Shown: piece by piece, positions 48,707 to 60,038 of the stretch
Position numbering within the stretch: position 1 is the first letter of the stretch
Layout: each line of letters opens with the position of its first letter
Assembly (NCBI RefSeq): GCF_022682495.2
Contig: NC_071393.1
Span: 115,522,239 to 115,586,238 of the forward strand
Direction: 5' to 3'
Source of the DNA: Desmodus rotundus
Taxonomy: Eukaryota > Chordata > Mammalia > Chiroptera > Phyllostomidae
Length of the DNA stretch: 64,000 nucleotides
Notes under the pieces: model-generated
Databases searched by the model: none
Told to the model about the DNA's origin: nothing
Seen by the model: the letters and a program-made list of their open reading frames with translations, nothing else
Translations under genes and position numbers: made by a program

Positions 48707-49351
48707 AAACAGAAGTTTATTAACATGTATACCTCCTATATGCATGAGAGATATCCAGAAAAATTGAGTAACTCCTTGGGGTGGCTTCAAATTCAGAATT
48801 AAATACCATCTTCATAGGGAGATGAGAGGAGGGACGTAGGCCTCCTAGGAGGGTAAAGGATTTTTAGGAAAGATGGGTAGGCCCTTAAAAAGAGTTCGTC
48901 TCCTGCCCTGTGATGAGTCAGTCTTTCCTGGCTGATGAAATTCCTGGGGAAGGAATTTATGACAAGTGAATTCCTTTTGAAGTGTCTGTCTTTAGGCAGC
49001 TGAGGGAGTTCAGAGAAAGCCATTCCCTGTGTTTACTGCTTTTCCGGTGCCTACAGCACCATACAGTCAATACCCCAACGCAGCAGATTTTGAAGTTGCA
49101 CATCCCGAAGTCCTACAGCCATGTGGGGTGGCACAGTCTGCCACCTTTCAAATACCCAAAGTCACAATGCAGTTTTCATTTTCTTGGCCCGTTTTCACAT
49201 TTTTTAATCTCATCCCTTTTCACTCTCCCCCCTCAAACTTCTTGCCTCGGTTATACTGAACTTTAGTTACCTGAACGTGCCTTGCTTTCTCTCACGTCTG
49301 GACTTCAATATATAACGTTCCCACAGTCTCCATGCCATTCCACTCCCTTTG

Positions 49352-49400
49352 GGCGCACGGGACGATGCTCCAACCAACTGAGCCCCCTGGCCAGGGCAGT
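49352..49400 (-). mobile_element. Ves SINE head fragment (minus)
   Basis: 'gatgctccaaccaactgagc' and 'cccctggccagggcag' are the complement of the Ves 5' head. The rest is lost. Confidence 0.7.
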
Positions 49401-50340
49401 ACTTCAATTTTTTTATATCACGCAGTGGGTGTAGAGATAGCTTTAATCACAGAGAAAAATATCACCTGCTTAGTAAAGGATATTTGTTATCTTTCCAGTT
49501 GCTAAGGGAACAAGGAACCAAGGTTTAAAAATAGATTTTTAAAAAAGCATTTAACATGGAGGTGCAGGAAGAAAAGAGCAGGCGAGAAATAATAGAACTA
49601 AAGAGTCCCAAGGGGCCAGGTCTACAGCCAGGGAGGAGCCACCTCGTCTATTGTGCAATGCATGTGGTTTGGCAGAAATGAGATGAAAGTGCACTCTTCC
49701 CTTCTGTGAAAGGATAATTACTTCTAAAAAGTAAAATTAGGACATATAATACAAAGCTAACATGTGTCCAAGATTTTATTTAACTCATTAATTAATTAGT
49801 TAAATAATCACGACTGATTCAAAAAATAACCCAAAAAAGCAGATGCGTATATGGACAATCAACAGTGCTGCAATTAATTTGATTAATAGACGCAACACTG
49901 GTCTCTTGGGTGAAGGGAGAAAGATCAATTGTACTCCAAGCACAATCTGCATTTGTATTTCCTTGGACAGGAATCATTTGCACTGCTACCAGTTTTTTGT
50001 TTTCAAATTTGCAATTCACAGAGTTGAGAAATAGCTCAAAGACAGTGAAAAGTAGTGATAATCTGCTAGACTGGGCATCCAGTAATCATTATTGCTCAGT
50101 TTACAGTCATTCACAATTTTTCTTGACCTGAATAGATCCCTCAACTTGTCTTCCAACGTAAGGATTCACTGTGTGAACGCTTAGTGTTTCTCCAAAAAGG
50201 CTTAAGAAAAATAAAGGGTTTTTGGAGATTATATTAACCGTACAAAGTCTCTGAGCTCCTCAGATAAGAGCATGGAGTAAAATAAAAATCTCAGTTCTTT
50301 ATCCTTTTCTTTGAAATGCAACTCTTTTGCCCTCCTTAAA
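49401..50340. other. Intergenic, AT-rich, no gene seen
   Basis: No recognised gene or repeat. Confidence 0.45.
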
Positions 50341-50349
50341 ATAAAGTAT

Positions 50350-50900
50350 CAGGTATTTAATTTTTTATCATGAAATATTTTATGAACACAAAAAGTATTT
50401 GGAATAATATAAGAAACGTTCAGATACTGACCACTCAGTTTAAGATATACAATTGGATTTGTCTCCCCTCCGTGATCTTATTTTTCTCTCTAGAAGTAGC
50501 CATTATCAATATGGATGGGAGTTTATCATTCTCTTACATGTTTTTATGCTTTTATAACATAAGTTGTATCCATAAACAACATACAATACTATTTTTTAAA
50601 AATTGATTGATTTTAGAGAGAGAGAGAGAGAAAAACATTGATTTGTTGTTCCGCTTATTTACGCATCCATTGGTTGATTTTTGTATGTGCCCTGACAGAG
50701 GATTGAACCCACACCCTTGGTGTATTGGAATGATGCTCTAACCAACTGAACTACCCGGCCAGGGCCATACAATCTTATTTTGCATGTTTTTTAATTTGGT
50801 ATAAATGGAATCATACTGTTGTTTCCTTCTGTAACTTGCCTTTTCCGTTCAATATTATGTTTTTGAGATTTTAGATCTGGTATTATTTTCGTTAAAAAAT
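50350..50900 (-). mobile_element. Old LINE-1 fragment (minus) split by a Ves
   Basis: 'ttttatgaacacaaaaagta', 'tctagaagtagccattatca' and, beyond the SINE, 'tataaatggaatcatactgt' and 'cttgccttttccgttcaata' are reverse L1-type phrases. Confidence 0.55.
50595..50766 (-). mobile_element. Ves-related SINE (minus)
   Basis: A reverse copy of the shorter subfamily with 'acattgatttgttgttccgc', B-box-like GGATTGAACCC and head 'aactgaactacccggccagg'. The target-site duplication CATACAATACTATTTT / CATACAATCTTATTTT lies at both ends. Confidence 0.9.
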
Positions 50901-50942
50901 AATATGTGTTTTGTTAAAAATGATGGCTTAGAAACAAGTGCT

Positions 50943-51055
50943 TGGCCCTGGTCAGGTAGCTCAGGTCATTACAGCGTGGTCCCAATGGATGGTTCTCACG
51001 CTGATGCTTCTCTCTCTCTCCGAAATCAGTAACTACACAAACAAACAAAAAGAAA
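50943..51055 (+). mobile_element. Ves-related SINE, internally deleted (plus)
   Basis: Head GGCCCTGGTCAGGTAGCTCAG, then a jump to the CTTCTCTCTCTCTCCGAAATCAGTAA tail. The central B-box to CA-rich part is missing. Confidence 0.75.
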
Positions 51056-51344
51056 CAAGTATTTGGTTGGTAACAAGCACGGGAATCAGCCATACTTCTG
51101 ACCCACAGTCATTAGGATAAGACTCCTGCTTACACACATGCCCGTGGGGCAGCACATGAAAGGAGGACAGGCGGTCAACAGACCGCAATAGTTTAAAGAA
51201 TTTGGAAAAAACGTCCTAGGAGAGGTAGTTTCATTCACCGTTATTTAGATAAAAGGTACCTTACTTCATTACAGTTTAAAAAAACTAACAAGTTATTTTA
51301 TCTCAAGTAAATCATAGAGCTTTTCTCTTTTTCTTCCTTTGTAC

Positions 51345-51600
51345 CAGCAATTTTTCAACCTGTGCACTACAAGAATTTTTAAAATATACAATTCCTGACT
51401 TTTCAGTCAGGGGCACTGACCTCTTTGCCTTTAGATTGTCTAATGAAAAAATGAAAACAGCCAATGTATTGTCTGGTGTGAATGAATCAAAATTATACCC
51501 ATTTTTTTGTCAGATCAGCAAAAAATAAATGTTTTGGTGTGTCACAGAATTTTGGTAATTAGTTTATGTGCCATGAGATGAAAAAGGCTGGAAATCGCTG
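51345..51600. mobile_element. Non-autonomous hAT transposon
   Basis: 256 bp with terminal inverted repeats CAGCAATTTTTCAACC (left) and CAGCGATTTCCAGCC (reverse complement of the right end), close to the hAT-type CAGNGNTTTTCAACC terminus. It is flanked by an 8-bp target-site duplication CTTTGTAC / CTCTGTAC (51337-51344 and 51601-51608), the length expected for hAT. No transposase frame. Confidence 0.85.
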
Positions 51601-51608
51601 CTCTGTAC

Positions 51609-52345
51609 AATGAAGGAGTTGAGTTAGATCAGGGTTCCCCAGATTTTTATTTTATTTTATTTTTAGCCCATGCCTCTTTTAATGCACATAAAACTCTCAA
51701 GTCCTTCTCTGAGATTATTTGGAATTTAAAAATAAACTAAACAGACTTCCAGTTATGGGCAAGTAAGGAGACTGGCAAATATACTCCCCTAAAAACTGAC
51801 CATAAAGCTGGACAAAATGAACATAAACAACCATTTTGTGCTCGGGAAATTGACCAAAGGCATACAACAACCTGAGAAGCATTTATGTTTGAAGAACTGC
51901 TGAACTTTGGGTAAAGACAGTGGGAACCTGAGGTGTTCTGGCTTGGAGCTACTTGTTTTCTACTCTCTAAGCTGCCCGTCCATTCCCCCACCTCCCCGCC
52001 CACCAATCACTCCAGCTCCATATATGGGGTTTCTGCTTGGATAGGGCAGGCCATTAGGACTGGAAGTTTTTCTGCTCTGATTGAAGGGGGATACTTTATC
52101 TGGAGCAGTGGGCAATGCCCACACCCAGAGGCATTGTCACTGGAGGTGACATCTTCCATGCAGATGAGCCAGAGGAGGCCAACAGCCGGGTTTTACTAGC
52201 CTGTGGCTGCAGTTGTGGTTGGGGCAGGCATATTTGTGGTTGAGGTGGCATACATGTACAGTAGAGACCAAAGAGGCCCAAGCTATTCACACATGCTTGG
52301 CTGACCCTGGGGGTGCACATATGTGCATAGGAGATTGAAGAAGGC
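51609..52345. other. Intergenic, no gene seen
   Basis: No recognised gene or repeat. Confidence 0.45.
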
Positions 52346-52352
52346 TCTGTAG

Positions 52353-52600
52353 AGCCCTGGCTAGTGTGGCTCAGTGTGTTGGGTGTCATCCCCTGGACCA
52401 AAGAGTTGCTGGTTGGATTCCCAGTCAGGGTACATGCCTGGGTTGTGGGTTCAGTCCCCGGTCAGGGTGCATGCGAGAAGGAACCAATCGATGTTTCTCT
52501 CTCACTCATGGATGTTTCTCTCCCTCTCTTTCTCCTTCCCTTCCCCTCTCTCTAAAATCAATAAGCGTATCAGGCGGGGATTAAAAACGAAAATAAAACT
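52353..52600 (+). mobile_element. Ves SINE (plus)
   Basis: Head GCCCTGGCTAGTGTGGCTCAG, 'cagtcagggtacatgcctgg', tail CTCTCTCTAAAATCAATAAG with the longer 'cgtatcaggcggggatt' extension and A-rich end. Confidence 0.95.
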
Positions 52601-52852
52601 TGAGGCATACTTGAAGACAACCTGAATACTGCATATGTTCCCTTAAACATACACACATCTGTCAACAGAAGAGGAAAGACTTACTGGTTTAAGCTGTTTG
52701 ATGATACTTGACATCATAAAAGCAAGATGGATCTTTGTTGTCACAAAAGCCCTTGTACTCTTGGTTGAATCCAGGTTAAGAGGACATTCAAACAGACTTC
52801 TTCCTTAAGAAAGGTGTTAGGGTATACACAGAGAGAGTGGAACTTGAATATA

Positions 52853-52953
52853 CAGCTGATCCTTTAACAATGAAGGTCTGAACTGCGCTGGCCCATTTAT
52901 ATGGGTATTTTTTTCAATTAACCCATGCAGTTCAAACCCGAGTTGTTCAGCTG
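52853..52953. mobile_element. Palindromic Tc1/mariner-superfamily MITE
   Basis: 101 bp flanked by TA (52851-52852 and 52954-52955). The inverted termini are CAGCTGATCCTTTAACAATG at the left and CAGCTGAACAACTCGGGTTT as the reverse complement of the right end. They resemble an old Tigger-type MITE ('ccttgaacaac...gtttgaactgc'). It is non-coding. Confidence 0.85.
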
Positions 52954-53221
52954 TAGGCAAAACCCCTTCATTCTATCTGTTTTTGGTATAAATTAATGAA
53001 TTTCTATTTCATAATGTTTATAAATCATCGTAATTATTTTGGTGCTCAAGTTGTCCCAGAGTTAGCCAGTGGGATCCCCTTCAAGCTGGCTTCTGTGTCC
53101 CTGTGACGTGCATCATCATTTTCTGGTAAAAATTCCTTAATTTCTAGCAAAAAAGACGTTCCAGGATCATCTGGAATAGGGTAATTTCTCCAAGGAGCCC
53201 TAATTCTCTTTTAGTGTGCAT

Positions 53222-53482
53222 ATTAGCTATCTATTAACGCATAACCAACTATCCCAAAACTTAGCAGCTTAAAACAACAAATAATTATCTGACAGTTTCT
53301 CCTGAAGTTCAGGAATTTGGGAGTGGTTTAGCTAGGTAGTTCTGGATCAGTTTCTCTCCTCTCCTAAGGTCACAATTAAGACACTCACTTCTCGGCTTTT
53401 TGGAATGACAACTCAACCTGGGAAGAAAAAGCACACTTGATTCAAGGAGTTCTCAGGCCCTCTAGCATCAAGAGAGCCAAAT
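53222..53482 (-). mobile_element. MaLR (MLT1-like) LTR fragment (minus)
   Basis: 'aacttagcagcttaaaacaa', 'cagtttctcctgaagttcag' and 'ggagtggtttagctaggtag' match reverse MLT1-type LTR sequence. Confidence 0.65.
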
Positions 53483-53737
53483 TTAATATTGCAGTTTCTG
53501 TTCTACTCTGAAAGATTGGCTCTTTTAAGATCTAGTTCTAGACTACCTTTATTGTATGCTATTATTTTTAGTCTGTTTGAGCGTTTTCTTTTTCATCAGT
53601 TGGGTTATTACAACAAAGGTTATTGAAAGTCTACTTATACAAAACTAATAAAAGAGATAAGCTCTGGCCTATTGCAAAGTAGTATAATCCTACTCCTTTC
53701 CTGAAACTTTCTCAAAGAAGTAAAAAATTCCATTCCT

Positions 53738-53908
53738 GGCCAGGTAGCTCAGTTAGACAGACCTGTCCTGCTAAGCCAGGATTTTGGTTTGATCCCTGGT
53801 CTGGGCACATACAGGAGTCAACCAATGAATCCACGGATGAGTGCAACAACAAATCGATGTTTCTCTCTCTCTAAAATCAATAAAAATTGTTAAAAAAATT
53901 TTTAAAAT
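53738..53908 (+). mobile_element. Ves-related SINE, short subfamily (plus)
   Basis: Head TGGCCAGGTAGCTCAGTTAG, B-box-like GGTTTGATCCC, 'gcaacaacaaatcgatgttt', tail CTCTCTAAAATCAATAAAAA. This is the plus-strand form of the subfamily seen at 50595, 59050 and 60039. Confidence 0.9.
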
Positions 53909-54550
53909 TCAGAGGTGAAGCTATTAGGAGTTCCAATTTGTTTAATGATTCTTACATCATCTTTCAGCTACTGAATATCATGATTTTTTTGCTGTGCTAC
54001 TAGCTCTAACATGAATACAATGTAAAAAGCATTTTTTCCACCTGCTCTGGGGTTCCAAAGCTGTTCTAGAAATAAAGAAGCTGTGCTCATCTCAGTTCAG
54101 CACAAAAGGAAGCAATTAATAATTAATGAAATTGAGAAATCCGCCCACACTGGGTAATCCATCTTTGAGGAATTTGGGTTTGTGAAAGAAAAAGACAGCC
54201 CTGCTTTAAAGAAACAGTGCCCTGGGCCAACAGTCTCGTAGAGCCGGTTTTAATCACAGCACTGCCCCCAACAGCCAAAAGATGGAGAGTCCAATAACAT
54301 CAGCCCTCCGAGTCTGCTTCCCCATCCATAAAATGATGGGTAGGCTTGACGGCCCCTCTTTCACTGCAATTTTCCAGTCCAAGGCTCAGGGAGAAGTCCA
54401 TAAAACAAATAAAATTACTTCAAGGACTACTAGAAGTGAATTCACTGGTCAAGGTCGAATGATTTCATTCGCTCTTTGGGTACAAGCAGTAGGGGAGGCC
54501 ATAGAACTACAGTCCAGGTTAATTTATTAATACACCCCGCCCAGACATGT
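53909..54550. other. Upstream flank of PTGR2
   Basis: No gene is supported. A MIR-like remnant lies at about 54290-54350. The sequence leads into the CpG island. Confidence 0.45.
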
Positions 54551-54559
54551 GACTATCAA

Positions 54560-54835
54560 AGTTCTGCACCTTCCCCGCGTCTCACGGAAACACGAGGATC
54601 CAAGAATCTTGCCTAACCTTCAAAATCCCGCCCGGGAGCGAGAAGCCGGTATCCAGTCGCACGCCTGCGTACTGAGGTCGGAGGGCCGACGGCGCGCGGC
54701 GAGCCCCTCGCAGCCCCGCAAACCACGCGATACTTGCTCCGGGGCTCGGCGGCGGTGAGTGACGAGCCAGGGCGGTGGGTCGGGGACCCTGGCACTGGGG
54801 AACCTGTAGGTGGGTGCGGCGGTCCAAGTGAGGGG
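54560..54835 (+). promoter_or_regulatory. PTGR2: PTGR2 CpG-island promoter
   Basis: CpG-rich sequence with no clear TATA box surrounds the first-exon donor at 54754/54755. It is short, about 270 bp, compared with the MIDEAS island, and is embedded in AT-rich flanks. Promoter function is inferred from the CpG density, from the donor, and from lying about 3.4 kb upstream of the first coding exon on the same strand. Confidence 0.75.
54590..54754 (+). other. PTGR2: PTGR2 noncoding exon 1 (start approximate)
   Basis: The exon ends at GGCGGCG followed by GTGAGTGACG, a consensus donor. The start is not determined by sequence and is placed within the CpG island. No ATG in it continues in frame to the enzyme, because the authentic start codon is in exon 2. 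Human PTGR2 also has a noncoding first exon, which agrees. Confidence 0.6.
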
Positions 54836-55344
54836 AGATCTAAGAGCCAGGGTGACCCGTAGGCTTCCTCCGGGATCTCCTGGTGTTGTGCTTACGATAT
54901 TAGGGAGTGCTGGAGAAGCAGAAGCAGGTGGTTTTTGTTTCTTTGTTTTTGTTTTTAGAATTGTTGAGAGTAAGCAATCTCAGGATTGGACATATTTGTT
55001 TAAGGGGCCACTGAGACGTTCGTTTAACACATTTTTTGAGCACTTACCGTGTGCCAGGAGTAAGGGGTGGTATAAATCTTTGAACAGCGGATACAAATCC
55101 CTATCCTCTTGGCGTTTACAATCGGGGAAGTGAGCTTGAAATTCTGGGTAGAGGCAGACTCTTGGTAATTGCCGTTTCCTTATGAGTGCTTGGTAATGGG
55201 AGCCATAGATTTCCACGCTTTATAAATAGAGTCATTTGTGGCTGAATAATTGAACAAGATCAGGACAGAGAAATGTTTTATTAAAAGGTGTTAGGAAGCT
55301 CATGACACGTAAATCGTACGCGTTGTATTTGAGTGTAGGTTCCA

Positions 55345-55525
55345 GTGTCATTAACGGTTGTGCAACCACGGGCAAGTTATGCCACCTCCGTGCTTCCCTT
55401 TCCTGGTCTATAAAGTGTGAACGCTGACAGTACCAACCTGATAGGGTTATTGGGTGGAGGGGTTAAACGCAATGATGATATAAAGCCCCTAGCCCAGTTC
55501 CTGACACTTAGGAACAGTCAGGAAA
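55345..55525 (+). repeat. MIR SINE
   Basis: 'tgtgcaaccacgggcaagtt', 'tggtctataaagtgtgaacg', 'acctgatagggttattgggt' and 'tagcccagttcctgacactt' run in MIR order. Confidence 0.75.
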
Positions 55526-56810
55526 GAGGCCGAGAGAACAAGATCCCACCTGATTAGAACCAGCACATGCACTCTGCTCTTCCTAGTGCAGCGTCCTTTC
55601 TCTTGTACTACTAGGCTGCAAAGTAGGCACTCGAATAACATACTATTTATGACTGCACCAGAGTGATTTTTTTCCAGCTGGTTATTGATCTGGCATTATT
55701 TTTGAATTACTTAGCACTAATTAGAAACCCAGTTAATATCATACCAAGCAAAGACGGTTTGCTTAATGTCAGTTAGTAAAGACTCCCACCACCCCCAAAA
55801 CACACACACTTGGGATGAATTTAACACCACCACCACCCTTCCTTTCCTATCTAGAACTTGGTGTGCCAAATCTTTCATTTTAATTTTGTAACTAAATCAA
55901 GTTTTTTATATCTTAAGTTTGGTGTTTGTTGTGCTACGGAGGGATATTGTGTGATTATCCTACGTTAGTTAATCGTAGTATTTGACACTTGAAAACTTTC
56001 TAATTTAATAGAGATGGAGGAAACTTGAATGCTGTACTTTTCATGCTGATAAGCAGTATTTGGACAAATCTACAGTGTGCATATTTTAAAGAAATGAAGC
56101 AGACCTTTGATAGTATTTAGCGGACCAGTATGAAATTTCATTTGGAAGGACTCCTTTGATTGAAAATTTAGCCATCAAGGTGCTTTGATAACCACTTAAA
56201 GGCAAGTTATCCTTGGACCAAGCATCAATCTGGGAATTTTTGTTTTTCAGTACTTCCATAATTTACACACAATGTGATTCAATAGAAAATTTCCTTTTAA
56301 AAATATATTTAGCTTTATAAGACACTATGGACTTCTTGATGTGATGAAATAAGATGCACACAGCACCGTTTTAGAAGATGCTTATGTAAAAATGGAATCT
56401 GCATCTAATCACAGCTCTAGATCTAACCACCAGTCAAAGGTACTGGCGGAGATAAAAGAGTGAGGTAAATGACGCCATGAGGAAGCAATCCAAAGACATT
56501 TATAGACAATGGAATGAAGAAAATGTTTCTTCAACAATCAATGTCATGAAATAAAAAAGGAGCAGGAGACTCAATGTAATACGTGGACCTTAAATTTTGG
56601 TTCTAGTGAACCCACTACAGAAAGACATCCCTGAGACAAGCAGGGAATTTGAATACACACTAAATATTAGGTAAAGTTAGGGAATAACGTGTGCTATCAG
56701 TTCTGTCAGGTTAATGGCATAGCATTTATGTTTAAAACAATCTGTTATCAGAGATGCATAATTGAGGGATTTTTAGGTGAAATAGGATGATGTCTGGGAT
56801 TTGTTTTTTT

Positions 56811-57032
56811 TTAAGATTTTATTTATTTACTTTTAGAGAGAGAGGAAGGGAAGGAGAAAGAGAGGGAGAAGAACATTGATGTGTAAGAGATACATCGATT
56901 GGTTGCCTCCAGCACACCCCCACCTGGGGGCCCTGCCTGCAAACCAGGCATGTGCCCTGACTGGGAATTGAACCGGGAATCCTGAAGTTCTCAGGCCAAC
57001 ACTCGACCCACTGAGCTATACCAGCCAGGGCT
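56811..57032 (-). mobile_element. Ves SINE (minus) in PTGR2 intron 1
   Basis: A full-length reverse copy: AAGATTTTATTTATTTAC tail complement, purine block, B-box-like GAATTGAACCGGG, head 'gagctataccagccagggct'. Flanks TGGGATTTGTTTTT and TGGGGTTTATTTT fit a target-site duplication. Confidence 0.95.
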
Positions 57033-58117
57033 GGGGTTTATTTTAAGAGGATGTCGCGAAATGCAATCTTTTATCTGGACAACATTGAACTCATAAGGAG
57101 AGAATGGACATTGAGGGAAACTAGCCATTAATGTCACAACCAGTGAGATGACAAATACATACATTCCAAAAAATAAAGAAGCAAGTAGGATGCTTATACA
57201 TGTTCTTCATTCTACTTTACAGAATGTCACTAACATCAGATGTTTAGGTCCTAATTAGGAGCAGATTTCTCCTCCTCTAGTAGAGGTTACCTGCCGGAGA
57301 GTTGTGCATCATCTTACAGCTTTAGATGTAAAAACCCTGTTTGGGGATAATAATAATAATAAGCTTGTTAGATAAAATGAATATATTAAATAGTAAATCA
57401 ATATATATTTTTTATAGCACTCACAACAGTGTAACACTGTCACACTCACTAAGGCTTGATTTATTTTTACTGATGGGTACAGCAAGCAGGGCTGTTTCCC
57501 CAAAGTTGGGTAGTTCCGGCACTGCAACTTCATTTTGCTTCTTTCATTAGCTCAAATTGTAAACCCAGGGTAAACTGGTCCTTTACTTATTTAGCTATTC
57601 TGTATTACAGAATTTCTTATAAGGTGAGAATTTCTAAGTGCTTTTGATACATTACTTTATAATCAGCAAAAGTATTAAGAAATTTCCCTTTTGATAAACG
57701 AGTAAGAGAATTTTGGAAAATTTGGCTATATGTCAAGCAGCTGGGGTTTACATTTTGCTCCCAGGTGAACTGGCCAGCTCTGGAGGAATATATCATGCTG
57801 TTCTCTTTCAATCAGGCTGCAGGGGGAGGCTTAATGCTGATGGTAGCAAGATGAATGTGCTTGAATTGTGAGGCCAGGACATCCTGCCCCACTCGGTCTT
57901 CAACAGCCATGTTCCTGTTAAGCAGAAATTCTAATTAGACTTAGTCCTTCATACATTTGCTTTAGGAGGTAAACTCTAACAGGAGACTGTATCTTTTTTG
58001 GATCTAAATATGATTTTTCTTCTCTTCGTCCAGAAACACAAAGGTGCTTCTTTTTAAATTTTAAATTGCTTACTACTTCCAAACTTTCTTGTGACTTAAA
58101 ATTTTTTCTATCCATAG

Positions 58118-58202
58118 GAATTACTTTATCCAGAAATCTGGTGAGGTGTCTGTGCGAACACGGTGATGATTGTACAGAGAGTGATACTGAATTCCCGACC
58201 CG
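58118..58202 (+). CDS. PTGR2: PTGR2 exon 2 (start codon; residues 1-12 plus first base of codon 13)
   Basis: Acceptor TCTATCCATAG precedes the exon. The ATG is at 58166, after 48 bases of 5' UTR, and the exon ends in CCCG before the donor GTATGT at 58203. It encodes MIVQRVILNSRP and the first base of a glycine codon (phase 1). This is the N terminus of prostaglandin reductase 2, which I recognise from the conserved IVQRV.LNSRPG start. A GTG just upstream in frame is not used, since ATG is the family start. The reaction is NADPH-dependent reduction of the 13,14 double bond of 15-keto-prostaglandins in the cytosol. Confidence 0.9.
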
Positions 58203-58826
58203 GTATGTATTTGTCTGTGATGAATGAACAGCTGCGGTCTTTGATAATTACTAATGCAAGTGGAGGAACAAAAGTATCCATATCCTGTCGTGTTAACAGT
58301 AGCAGAGATATTAGAAGAAATTCTTTAAATGATACCATATTCAGTTTTTCAAATGATTTATCAAGGCCATTGGTTGAAAAGATAAGGTTTTTTAGAATTG
58401 TTACACTATTTAAAAGGTTATATTACAAATACGTGGCTTTTGTTTTTTCTTTATAGTATGTAACATCAGTTCTTAAAATTTGCTTTTTTTGTTTTATGTG
58501 AAGAGCACTGACCTATGTCTGTGCTGACCTCTGACCTGAGTCATAGAAACAGGTATGGAAGTAACCTGAGAGGTTTGGGCTCATGCTGCCTTGGTATTAT
58601 TACCTGTCTAGCATGTGGCCTGGGATGTCACTTAACCTTTTCTGACCTCAGTTTTAGTAAAGTGAGCAGTTAGATTAAAACCTTTGCATTTTATTCCCAC
58701 TTTAGAAGTGGGATGATTCAATGAATAGAAAGTTTGCTTATGTTCAACATAACTGAATAAGTGTACACTTTTAGTGATGACATTTTCTGCTTACTGATTT
58801 TTCTTTTTTTAAAAACTGTTAACCTG

Positions 58827-59024
58827 CCCTGGCGGGTGTGGCTCAGTGGATTGAGTGCCGGCCTTCAAACCAAAGGGCCACAGGTTCAATTCCCAGTCAG
58901 GGCACATGCCTGGGTTGTGGGCCAGGTCCCCAGTAGGGGGCATGTGAGAGACAACCACACATTGATGTTTCTCTCCTTCTCTCCTTCCCTTCTCTCTAAA
59001 AATAAATAAATTAAAAAAAAAAAC
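58827..59024 (+). mobile_element. Ves SINE (plus) in PTGR2 intron 2
   Basis: A well-preserved copy: CCCTGGCGGGTGTGGCTCAG head, GATTGAGTGCCGGCC, GGTTCAATTCCCAGTCAGGG, CAGTAGGGGGCATGTGAGAG, CTCTCTAAAAATAAATAAAT tail. Its sequence is close to the family consensus, which suggests a young insertion. Confidence 0.95.
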
Positions 59025-59049
59025 AACTTAACCTTTTTTTTCTTTTTTT

Positions 59050-59222
59050 AAAAATTAATTAATTTTTATTTTTTTTAGAGAGAGAAGAAAACATCGATTT
59101 GTTGTTCCACTAATATATGCATTCATTGGTTGAGCCTTGTATGTGCCCTGACCAGGGATCAAACCCACAACATTGACATATCCAGAGGATGCTCTAACCA
59201 ACTGAGCTACCTGACCAGGGCT
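59050..59222 (-). mobile_element. Ves-related short SINE (minus) in PTGR2 intron 2
   Basis: Reverse copy of the short subfamily: AAAATTAATTAATTTTTATT tail side, 'aaacatcgatttgttgttcc', 'gatcaaacccacaacattga', head 'aactgagctacctgaccagg'. Confidence 0.9.
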
Positions 59223-59500
59223 CAGGTTTTTCTTTTCATATTTCAAATTTCTAATTTTTAAGACTTTACTTTTAAAAAAAATATGCATTTATTTAAGTTT
59301 CTATTTTCTTCTTAAAATGAAGAAGGAAAGTTTACCTACTTTCTTGGGCTGATGTGTTTCTGCTACCTTATAAATTTTAATTTTTATGATATTTAAAAAA
59401 GCTAGCTATGATATTTCATTTTTTTTGAAATCCTCCTAAATTTTAAAACAGATGAGGTGGTTTACCTGTAGTCATCTTAGAAAAGAAATTTTGAAGTTGA

Positions 59501-59653
59501 AGGAATATTTCAAAGGATCTTCTTGGAGAAAATGGTGAGCAGTTAAAACTATTTGAAGAACTTGTGTTGAGTTACAAAGAAATTACAAAGCAATATGGAT
59601 TGTTCATGCCTAAGTTAAATGAGAGTGCTTTGAATCCTCAAGTGGCCTTTTAG
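59501..59653 (+). other. Coding-like 50-codon open frame in PTGR2 intron 2 (unassigned)
   Basis: An uninterrupted frame opens after a TGA at 59498 and ends with TAG at 59651. It reads RNISKDLLGENGEQLKLFEE and, further on, YKEITKQYGLFMPKLNES: amphipathic, charged, helix-like, and unlike random AT-rich intron translation. Just upstream another frame (59453-59540) reads HLRKEILKLKEYFKGSS, which would fit the same protein after a frameshift. I do not recognise the protein. Candidates are an old processed-pseudogene fragment, a transposase remnant, or a cassette exon. There is no poly(A) and no convincing flanking splice pair. Confidence 0.3.
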
Positions 59654-59683
59654 AGAATAATAAATAATTGTATAGGAAAGTGA

Positions 59684-59854
<171 letters not shown>

Positions 59855-60038
59855 TGACTTGGTGAAAATTAATTTTACTTTTTATATTTTTTATGTTGCA
59901 TCTAAATTTTGTTGTGCCATCTTCATGATTAATAAATATTTGATCAATTATATTTTTATACCTGTGAATTATAGATTGCCTTTTTTATTCACTAGTGTTA
60001 TTAAGGAATGTTATAGAAGCAAAGTTTTTTAAATAATT

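Larger units (their letters stand above)
54755..58117 (+). other. PTGR2: PTGR2 intron 1
   Basis: It runs from the donor at 54755 to the acceptor TTTTTTCTATCCATAG ending at 58117. Contents: a probable MIR at 55345-55525, a reverse Ves at 56811-57032, and otherwise AT-rich sequence. No other exon is evident, although alternative 5' exons cannot be excluded. Confidence 0.7.
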
